Source: Polyodon spathula (taxonomy: Eukaryota > Chordata > Actinopteri > Acipenseriformes > Polyodontidae). From it: DNA of 64,000 nucleotides. The DNA lies in assembly GCF_017654505.1 (NCBI RefSeq), contig NW_024472220.1, positions 1 through 64,000 of the forward strand, read 5' to 3'. The notes under the pieces are model-generated. The model saw only the letters and a program-made list of their open reading frames with translations. It made no database searches and was not told the DNA's origin. Each line of letters opens with the position of its first letter. Within the stretch, counting starts at the first letter, position 1. This document shows, piece by piece, positions 40,515-49,569 of the stretch. The translations under genes and the position numbers were made by a program.

Positions 40515-40761
40515 TATGTTGTGTATGGAGTTCATTTGCAGACTGTATTTCTTGAATGTCAGCCAAAAATGAACTCTTGAATATACACACACTGGGACCA
40601 AAACAATACCAGCTTGTGGAGAGGCACTTGAAGGGATGCAGCGTCACCCCCAGATCACTTTCAATTTGAAAGTGAATCTGTTGTTCCTGGGTTTTCTGGA
40701 TCTTTAATGTTGAAATTAACTTGTACTTCTTGACTATAGAAAAATAAACCAGTTTAAAATC

Positions 40762-41098
40762 TGTTATGGAAGTTTGTCACTCAACTTCTGGAAGAGACTC
40801 AGTGAGACAAACAAGGTCCAATCGAACAAAGTTTATTACTCAAGGCTTGCAAACCCGAGAACACACTCAACACATGCACTGTGTGTTAGGAAGCTCCGAC
40901 TAAGTGTTCTGACTACGCAGAGTCAGTAAGCATAATATATACCTTGAAACCTACAGTTATCGCGAGCCAATCACAACTCAGTATACGTTGGATAGCAACA
41001 GCTTGGAAGATTAAGATGAGACCAATCATATGCATCTTTCCATCCCTTATATGGGCCACTTGCCCTGCAGCTAGAAAGAGGAAGTATATACAATAACA
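40762..41098 (-). mobile_element. Candidate solo LTR of an endogenous retroelement
   Basis: It is bounded by TGTTATGG on the left and CAATAACA on the right, a short TG..CA inverted repeat. Read on the minus strand it has the LTR order: upstream sequence, a TATA-like TATATATTATG (about 40,932-40,944), AATAAACTTTG (about 40,829-40,840), then a TTGTTTGTCTC GT-rich element, ending within 60 bases. The 5-base flanks (AAATC, ATTAC) do not match cleanly, so insertion edges are uncertain. Its transcription direction is the same as caspase-1, about 0.9 kb upstream of that gene's start. No internal viral coding sequence is attached. Confidence 0.45.
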
Positions 41099-41887
41099 AT
41101 TACCAGTACATGATACATTATCATTATATGATACCTAAATCTTACAAGCCGTAATAGCATTTAAAGCTGAGCATGGGAACCCTAAACAATCATAGCAGTA
41201 GCAACATTGCGATTTTCCTAAAACATGCTTTATTAAAACGCCACGATGCAGTTTCAGATTCTTCTTTCTTCGGCCATCTTTCTAAGAATCCACCTCTCTT
41301 GCTCCTGCACACACGAAAAAGACAATACAAATATTTACAAAGGGAACGTGATGTCATCATCAAAGTTGCATTGCGCCATGTTTTAGTTTTTCTAGACTAC
41401 AGTATGATTACTGTGTGTTTGCAATGATTTGCCCCTGATTTACCCTGCATATCATGTTCTTAACTAGGCTGTAATACAGATCGCTCTGCTCCACATGTCT
41501 GGGGAGATCAGTGTTTATGAGATGATCAATTCTATCAGGTGCAACAAGCCTTCTCTTCATTGAACTTGCATTGTTCTTCTCTCTGATTTTCTACACTAAC
41601 AATCGTCCGAGCAATTCAAATAAACACCCTTTTCTTCCTTTTCATTTAAATCCCAGCCTGGATCTCAGATGATCATCGATTATGATATTTCTGTTCATTG
41701 CCACAGTGCAGTCTTGTCCTGCAGTTCCACACTGTCCGCGCCACGTAACAGCGTGGCAGCTTGACTGAAAGGGAAGGACGCAGATACAGCTTGTTTCTAA
41801 AAGGAGCACGAAGGAGAGTGAAATGACAATACGGGTGTGTCCTGGGAAGTTAAGTGTGGAACATAATTTGCTGGAGCAGTTATCTGA

Positions 41888-42363
41888 TCGATTTAAAATG
41901 GGCCACTCTCTTTTTCTTTCTTGAAGTGATCTGAGTACAGAAATGATCCTTTGTGCAGCACAAACCTGAGAGAGAGCGGTCCACTTGATTTTACCGTGCA
42001 GGGTTGAGATTTTCACTATGCTGGTTCAAATTCTTGGTTATTTAAAAAGCGGGTTAATGAATGTGATATTTAATAAACAAGATCAGCAGCTTTGGGTGAG
42101 TAACTGTCAAAGCCGATTCCTACCTGCTTTCTTTAGGCCTACTTCAGAGGCAAGGTCTGACTTCACTTCAAATAATATTCCAATTAACTTATTTGATTCC
42201 AGCTCTGAGCTTTCTATAAGTTCCAACAGCTTCCTGGTTTGTTTGTGTACTGGTCTCTCAGCCAGGACAGTTGCTCGGAGTTCTTGTTGGTAGTGTGGAT
42301 TATCCAGTATTTGGCTGAGTGACTTCATCCATACTGCGGATCAGATTTTGTCTGGCAGCTGAA
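41888..42363 (-). pseudogene. Broken ASC-like CARD exon between caspase-1 and the CARD-only gene
   Basis: An exon-like segment runs from an AG acceptor at 42,364 to a GCAG|GTAGGA donor near 42,125. Two minus-strand frames each carry half of a CARD. The first reads AARQNLIRSMDEVTQ (helix 1-like) and stops at TAA about 42,301. The frame shifted by one base continues as QILDNPHYQQELRATVLAER, then RKLLELIES and SNKLIGILFEVKSDLASEVG (helices 2-6). The second half resembles the ASC CARD (VRAERTNPSKMRKL..., LLQALRESQSYLVEDL). A one-base shift near 42,315 separates them. Alternatively translation starts at the ATG at 42,328 and only the second half is used. A possible last exon at about 41,968-41,883 is weak. 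No upstream PYD exon was found. Confidence 0.5.
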
Positions 42364-42989
42364 ATTGAAAAAAGATCAGTAAGCCATGGACACGTGGGTG
42401 TACCACTGTCTGACACGGTATTCTGCAGTATACTGTAGCATATTACTGTATACAGCAGCCTTGCAAATACAGGGCAAAATACTAATAAAAAAACTGGATT
42501 CCAAATTATTTTTTTTCCACACAGTACAGTCTGGATGTGCCAATGTATAAACTCTGAGGCGCTTTGCTTTGAATAGACTTTTGATACTGGTGCTAATAGC
42601 ACTCAAAGGGAATTGGTCTGTTCGTTTGGAATAGGTGGGGAGGACGAGGCTCCACGATGTGAGACTCTAGCGAGAAACCATGAAGTTCAGCGTAAAACCG
42701 GTGCACGCAAGTACAGTGTGGGCCTCATACCCGCACGGTACTGCTTCAAAATGTATTAGCGTATTGGAAGCCCATTTTTTGAATGAGGAGCCTAAGTAAT
42801 AGTTGTTTTTTTTAAGCTGTCTAGTTTTGGTTGAAGTTACAATACTGCCCATCTGCGTGATAAACCACATTTAACTCACTTTTCAAGACTTCCATTTCTT
42901 ATTCAGTACCACGTAAAAAGAAAGAAAATGAATTTCCTGGCTTTCTTCGATTCTGTCTCTTCCTTGTGCGCCTAAACTGGAAGTTTTTT

Positions 42990-43031
42990 GTTTCTTTTTC
43001 CTGTAAGTGATATTTTTTACTTTCACTTTGG
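42990..43031 (+). promoter_or_regulatory. Two interferon-response-like motifs upstream of the CARD-only gene
   Basis: 42,990-43,002 on the minus strand reads AGGAAAAAGAAAC, close to the ISRE core GGAAANNGAAACT. 43,019-43,031 on the minus strand reads CCAAAGTGAAAGT, a good IRF-element match. They lie 110-150 bases upstream of the ATG at 43,140. Two such motifs 17 bases apart are less likely by chance than one. Confidence 0.45.
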
Positions 43032-43139
43032 TGGGGGGCGGTTGGTTAGGCAAGGCAGTGTAATGAAAGATTAGTCACATTAACGGCTAATTTTACTCAC
43101 CCAGCTGTCGTTTGCAGTTGCATTGGATACAACACGAAG

Positions 43140-44266
43140 ATGGCAGGTAAAGTTTATTTGTTGTAAACTAAGTATCACATATTTTTCACTGTAACTTTAT
43201 ACCGTAGAAGTGAAGTTTCACCAAGTCCTCCGCCTTGGCTAAAGTGGCTATCTTCCGTCTCACTGGCTTTTTTCTTATTTGTTACAGTATATATTTCAGG
43301 TTTCCCATGTCGACCTGTGTATTACTAGGCTTCACTGTACTTTGCTAAGTTTGTCGTTTCCAGTGATGCATCATAAACCATTTCAAGATGCCAGAACCAT
43401 TTATTAAGGGCTATGCAGCCACGTTGATCATGTGCATGATTATTACTGAAAATGATAATATAATATAATTATAATTCTTTCAATTTTTTTTTTCAGTGCG
43501 ATTTTGCACAGAAGTAAATGTTTGTTGAATATCAAATATAATCTAAAGGTTAAACTCTTGAAGTTGTTTATTTAAATCAGGAAGTGCACGGGCTGTGTTA
43601 GACATTATCTGCATCCAACAGTAATGGAGCAACAGCGCCACTGTTGCCCCGCTTTTGTGACAGTCTCCTCTAGGCTAAGCTGTGGTTTGACGTGCTGGTG
43701 GTCCCGCTACGAGCCCGCCATACTCTGGCAGTGTTTGCTTGACGGAAGCCCGGGACTGAGTAGCGGGTAGCGGGTGTTCAGTCAGGATTGAAGCGCTCTC
43801 CAGGTTGTCCAACTGTGAAGGGAAGCGTCTTTGCTGACAGTAGCCAGAAATCATTTCTGCATAGGGTTTTCTGGTTGATGATATCAAACCTAGTTTCAGG
43901 GGCTTTCCAATGAAAAAGACTGCATGGAGCAGTCCAGTCATGCTGGCTCCACTCAGGATAGCCGAGGTCACATTCTCTCTTTGACTTGCCTGCTCCCTTT
44001 CAGATCAGACTCTGCGGGGGCTGCGCCCGGGGCTGGTGGAAAATTTAAACAGGGCGGTGGTGTCTGACCTGCTGGACGACCTGCAGGAGAGGAAGATCTT
44101 TAACACAGGGGAGGTAGAGGAGGTGCAGGAGGGCCAGCGCACCACCAAGGAGAAGGCACGCAGCCTCCTTGACATGGTGGTGAGGAAGGGACCCAGGGCC
44201 TGTGAGGGCTTCATTGAGTGTCTGAGACAGAGGGACCAGGAGCTCTGCAGCAGACTGCAGCTGTGA
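43140..44266 (+). CDS. CARD-only protein derived from caspase-1, 89 aa
   Basis: Two coding exons: 43,140-43,146 (ATGGCAG then a GTAAAG donor) and 44,004-44,266. The first exon has the same ATGGCAG phase-1 layout as caspase-1 exon 1, and the second aligns throughout with the caspase-1 CARD exon. Shared phrases include VSDLLDDLQERKIFNTGEVE against IQDLLDDMQHVKVLNDSEVE, and ARSLLDMVVRKGPRA against ARCLIDMVKKKGATA. The protein ends SRLQL-stop where caspase-1 continues SKLELDSHP. A GCAG|GTAACC donor is retained 8 nt after the stop. No catalytic exons follow. By analogy with human CARD16 and CARD18 (ICEBERG) it may bind the caspase-1 CARD and limit activation; function is inferred. A 3'UTR exon from about 44,985 to an AATAAA at 45,834 is plausible. 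Confidence 0.85.
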
Positions 44267-44984
44267 CAGTGCAGGTAACCTTCCACACTGCAGCAACACT
44301 GCTTTCAATAGGGTTTATAGATACAGCGCTGTGCACATTCATTACAACACACCATTGACTCTGTTTTTGATTTGCTGTGCATTTGAAATCAAACCTACTG
44401 GAGCTGAAAATTTTGGACAATTGTCAAAATAGGCAAATTAGTGATTGTCTGATTTAACTGATAACTTCAATAGGCCACACATGCAATTCATTTAAAATAG
44501 TAAGAGAAAAGGAACACATAGCCACAAATGGTAAAATGCAGGAGACTTTTTAGAAGTTGTGTAAGATTCCTAATTAAAGCACAAAGTGGTGTAACATTTT
44601 CACACACAAGTTGTTTCTATATCACTGATTACTGACCGAAATTCACACAGCCAGAGATTTTCATGCAGGTCGGTATATGAAGGATATAAATGGCAAATCT
44701 TGAGGTGTTCCAATACATCTGTACACAGCTGTGTGTTTTTTTAATGTAGATTTACTGGTCCACTTTGCATTGCTCTTTGTTATGAGAAGTTATTCCACAC
44801 ACTGTCCGTGCAATGCGTGCCACTCTGATTGGCATCTGGTTGGCTTGGCTGTAGGAGGTAATACCTCAGGGTACAGTGTACAGCAAAGCATAGTGAACGC
44901 CATTGTAAAGGATGGAGATAAAATGACATGCTGTCTTTGTCAGTGTCTTTCTTGATTTAACACATTGTTTAATTTTGCCCCACA

Positions 44985-45850
44985 GGTGTACGAATGGAGG
45001 CGTTGCCAAAGGATGGAAATAAGACTCCCATTGCATAGCAATTTGATCCATTCCTGGTTTTTCTATGAGTTTAATAAGACACACCTGCGCTTCTTACCTA
45101 TACTGTGCACTGTGGCTAATCAGGCACATTAAAACCTGGAATGGGTGAAACTGTTATGAACAGGATTGAAGGAAGCCGAACACCATGAGCTGCATCCTCA
45201 GACACACTGTGCCTCACCTGATCCTGTCAGGAACCTCATAGTCACACTGTGCTTCACATGATCCTGTCAGGAACCTCATAGACACACTGTGCCTCACCTG
45301 ATCCTGTCAGGAACCTCATAGACACACTGTGCTTCACATGATCCTGTCAGGAACCTCATAGACACACTGTGCCTCACCTGATCCTGTCAGGAACCTCATA
45401 GTCACACTGTGCTTCACATGATCCTGTCAGGAACCTCATAGACACACTGTGCTTCACATGATCCTGTCAGGAACCTCATAGACACACTGTGCCTCACCTG
45501 ATCCTGTCAGGAAGCTCCTAGCCTCACTGTGCTTCACATGATCCTGTCAGGAACCTCATAGACACACTGTGCTTCACATGATCCTGTCAGGAACCTCATA
45601 GACACACTGTGCCTCACCTGATCCTGTCAGGAAGCTCCTAGCCTCACTGTGCTTCACATGATCCTGTCAGGAACCTCATAGCCTCACTGTGCTTCACATG
45701 ATCCTGTCAGGAACCTCATAGCTTCACTGTGCCTCACCTGATCCTGTCAAGAACCTCCTAGCCTCACTGTGCTTCTTCTTGTCAAAAGTATTTTCCATTG
45801 TAACGTGCAGCTTTTCATTCACACCTAATTTTTAATAAAGTCTGTATTCT
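44985..45850 (+). other. Possible 3'UTR exon of the CARD-only gene
   Basis: A pyrimidine-rich acceptor (TTTTGCCCCACAG) at 44,984 could join the donor at 44,274. The segment ends with AATAAAG at 45,834-45,840. It contains the 40-bp minisatellite. The stop codon would be only 8 nt upstream of the junction, so nonsense-mediated decay would not be expected. Confidence 0.4.
45196..45775. repeat. 40-bp minisatellite, about 14-15 copies
   Basis: Units of GACACACTGTGCTTCACATG followed by ATCCTGTCAGGAACCTCATA alternate with a GCCTCACCTG variant. Each unit contains CCTGTCAGG, itself a near-palindrome. Confidence 0.95.
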
Positions 45851-46717
45851 ATGGTTGACGAATCACTATGTGCTATATCATTGTTTTTAATTTATGCATA
45901 TTGTATATTGAAGTGGGTTACACAAAGGCAATAATATACAAACAGAAGACATATATTGCGCAGTCTTGGATTTGTAATGAATACCTGTGCTCACCGAGCA
46001 CCTACTGCCATCCTGTATTAGGATCTTTCAGGTCCTCTGTCTTGCCTGATGTGACCGAGACTGACATGCAACAGGGAGATGCATCTTATATATAACCCAG
46101 AACAGAAGTGAGGGCTTTCATTTCCACTGTCTGAGTAACAGCCTGTTTAAACATTACAGCGTTCGCTAAATGTTGCAGGCGTTTCTAATTAAATTGCCTT
46201 ACTATAGGAGTAAAAGCATGACCTTAAAAAAAAATGATTTGATCTACATGTGGACACCACAAATATCTTCACTGCAAATACAGGCTGGGTTTCCTCATGC
46301 ACTCTGTAAATGAACAGCCAACCAGATGCACAGACCTGCTGGCAGTGGGAGTAATACATACAGCACGCACACGCATCACAGGACAGAGTAGGATCGGAGA
46401 TACTTATATTTGAAAACAGCATCATAATACTGTTAAGAAGTGACCGTTTGGAAAGATGCCAAGTCCCACCCTTCTGTTGATGTCAGTATATTCTGTATCC
46501 CGCAGGACCTAACGGGGAACCCATTTGCCAGTACAATCGGATTCTGTGCTCTCATAATAAGCCATCGCTATTTATATTGCGTGCAGGGCGGAGGAGGCGA
46601 GCCTCGCGATGCAGCTCGGTCGCTTTTTCACACTCGGTGCTGTCCTGCTTCTGCCACAGGAGAATATTATTTGGAAAGGATAGGAGGCTTCAAAACGCGC
46701 CGCGACTGCTCTGAGTT
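45851..46717. other. Intergenic region and KCTD7 5' region
   Basis: Nothing coding was seen. The last 150 bases before the KCTD7 ATG become GC-richer with CpGs (GGCGGAGGAGGCGAGCCTCG, CGCGCCGCGACTGC), which is consistent with promoter or 5'UTR. A CTATTTATATTG stretch at about 46,568 might serve as a TATA-like element. Confidence 0.4.
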
Positions 46718-48855
46718 ATGGTGGTATTTTCGGGCAGCAAAGAGACTGCAACCCCAAACGATACAATGTCGAGCTCGGACTCTGCAGAAGACGATTTCAG
46801 AAAACCAGCTCTTCCCATCTCGAATCTGAATCTGGGGAAGGCGGTTCATACTTTAAACGCCCTGCAGCAAGAGGTAAATATGGCAGGGCACGGTCTGTTA
46901 TAATGCACGGCTCTGTATGTGCGTTTGCACTGTGTTTTGGATTGTAATGGTTTTTTTTTTCTCTCTTGTTGGTTGGCTCCCCTGGGCGTTTGCTGCCAGT
47001 ACCACTGCGCTGTGTTGTTATGCTTCAGTTTTCCCACGTCTTCTGCTTTAGCTTTAACGATTTGTCTCCATGGGCAACCAGCAGGTTATCCAGGCTCGCT
47101 CTGGCTTCCTCCCTTTCCGTTAATCTGATTGGCTGTTTTTGCAATGAGGCGAACAGTCCCCTGTCCTAATTGGCTGTCATCATACATGGCAGAGAAACAG
47201 CTTGCTTTGTGAGGGATTGACCTCCTTAAACTAGTCCAGGCTCGGCTCGTTTGTAGGTCGCTGTGCCGGGTGGCAGTGCGGCTCAACCGGGGCAGCAGGA
47301 GACGTTGTTTGGAGGGCACGAATAGTGGCAAAAAGATATTATTATGAGTTTAAAAATATAGGGGTAGCGACAAACATTTAACAAAGAGAAGGAGAGGGTA
47401 TACTTTTTATTGGACTAACTAAACAATAATTAATCACAAGATGGATATAATGATATAATGTACTACCTGAAGTCACAACCCATCCATGACATGTGTACAT
47501 ACAATTATCTTGATAGTGACGAGTTTCAGTTATGACAGGCTTGTATGTATGGAAGGCCACTCGGGTCACAGGTGTGTTATTTATGCACTATGCAGTTATG
47601 CATACCTAGTACATGTATTGATTTAGACCACTCAGAATACATAAAATACTACATGTTTTAAATAGATGTAAATGAACGACGCCTGTTCTACGCAGGGGCT
47701 GGTCATTTACAGGCCCGGCCTTCCATACGTTCCCGCAGTTCCCTGAAGTGATCCCCCTGAACGTGGGAGGGACGTACTTCACCACGCGGCTGTCCACGCT
47801 GCGCCGGTACGAGGACACCATGCTGGCTGCCATGTTCAGTGGGCGGCACCGCATCCCGCGCGACGCAGAGGGGAGGTTCTTCATTGACCGCGATGGTGCC
47901 TACTTCGGGTGAGCGCCCGGGTTTCAAACTGCAAGTACACCACCGCATGGAACAAAAAGCGTCTGTTTTTGGCGGTCGTACTGGATCATACTAACAACTC
48001 ATTTACCACTGACTCAGTTTTCATTGAACTGTTCATTTCTCTTTCTCATTCTGTACAATTCACCACATGCTCTTCATATACTGTACGCCATGGTCATCCT
48101 CTTTCTCTGGTTGTGAATTTACAGCTGTGGCAGGGGATCTATGGTTATGTTACTGACCAACATTGATTCTGAGAATCTAATAAGCAACAGTTCTTAATAT
48201 TTAGTGATATCTTTATGTGCCTCCAGCATCTCAAAATCAGACAAACGTACATAAACAGAATGTATAGTTCACATCTATACTTTGTGTTAGTGTGACACAT
48301 TGCAGTGTTGAGGTGCTGGTATTTTAGGGGTTGTGTTAGTGTGACACAGTGCAGTGTTGAGGTGCTGGTATTTTAGGGGTTGTGTTAGTGTGACACAGTG
48401 CAGTGTTGGGGTGCTGGTATTTTGGGGGTTGTGTTAGTGTGACACAGTGCAGTGTTGAGGTGCTGGTATTTTGGGGGTTGTGTTAGTGTGACACAGTGCA
48501 GTGTTGAGGTGCTGGTATTTTGGGGGTTGTATTAGTGTGACACAGTGCAGTGTTGAGGTGCTGGTACACTGTGGGTTGTGAACTCACTGGTTTGCTTGTC
48601 GGACAGGGACATCCTGAATTTCCTGCGCGCCGGGGAGCTGCCTGCGCGGGAGCGGGTCCGAGCGGTGCATCGGGAGGCGCAGTACTACTCCATCGGGCCA
48701 CTGCTGGCGAGCCTGGAGGAGGTCCAGCCTCTCACCGGGGAGAAGGTGCGCCAGGCCTTCCTCGACCTCATGCCCTATTACAAAGGTAGGGACTGGCCTA
48801 GCCAAGTGGGCCAAGCTTCAGCAAACTGCATTAAAAATGTATGAGATACATTTAG

Positions 48856-48930
<75 letters not shown>

Positions 48931-49569
48931 GGACTGAAGAAGTGTTTCCCATATTTATCCAGTTTTTTCATTGACCCATTTGTAGGCTCCAGTTTTTTCA
49001 TTACCCATTTGTAGGCTATCCATCGTGTAAGGGTGTCTCGGTGCCTAGGCTGCTACAGACAGTAGTCCACATCACTAAATATATAATGATTGATAACCCT
49101 AAGATAACTCATTCATGTGTCTTGAGTTATTTTTGCTCCATTGGTTTGTTCTTGCGCTGTTCTCATTCTCTCCCTTGCTCCCCCTCCCTCAGAGAACTTG
49201 GAGCGCATCCTGGAGATCGCCAAGCTGCGCGCCATTCAGAGGAAGGCCCGCTTCGCCAAGCTGAAGATCTGCGTGTACAAGGAGGAGATGCCAGTGACGC
49301 CCTACGAGCGGCCGCTCTTCAACTCCCTGCGCTTCGAGCGCAGCGAGAGCGAGGCCAAACTGTTCGAGCACCACTGCGAGGTGGACGTGTCCTTCGGTCC
49401 CTGGGAGGCCGTGGCAGATGTGTACGACCTGCTGCACTGCATCGTCAGCGACCTGGCCACGCGGGGCGTCAACGCCGATCACCAGTGCATCGGGGTGTGT
49501 GACAAGCACCTCATCAACCACTACTACTGCAAGAGACCCATCTACGAGTTCAAGATCACCTGGTGGTGA
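46718..49569 (+). CDS. kctd7: KCTD7, BTB/POZ potassium channel tetramerisation-domain protein (293 aa)
   Basis: Cullin-3-associated BTB protein that affects neuronal potassium conductance; human loss causes progressive myoclonic epilepsy. Four exons: 46,718-46,873; 47,739-47,908; 48,607-48,785; 49,193-49,569 (882 nt). The N-terminus MVVFSGSKE... with MSSSDSAEDDF matches the human layout (MVVVTG..., MSSSDAEDDF). The BTB domain begins at FPEVIPLNVGGTYFTTRLST and runs over about residues 53-150. The C-terminal half is very conserved: RKARFAKLKICVYKEEMPVT, FEHHCEVDVSFGPWEAVADV, and ending YEFKITWW. Human KCTD7 is 289 aa. Intron 2 carries a 49-bp minisatellite, intron 3 an AT microsatellite. RABGEF1 follows on the same strand, as in human 7q11.21. 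Confidence 0.96.
48283..48572. repeat. 49-bp minisatellite in KCTD7 intron 2
   Basis: About six units of GTGTTAGTGTGACACAGTGC followed by AGTGTTGAGGTGCTGGTATT and TT(A/G)GGGGTT, ending 35 bases before exon 3. Confidence 0.95.
48861..48926. repeat. (AT)n microsatellite
   Basis: Perfect AT run of about 66 bases just after KCTD7 exon 3. Confidence 0.97.
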
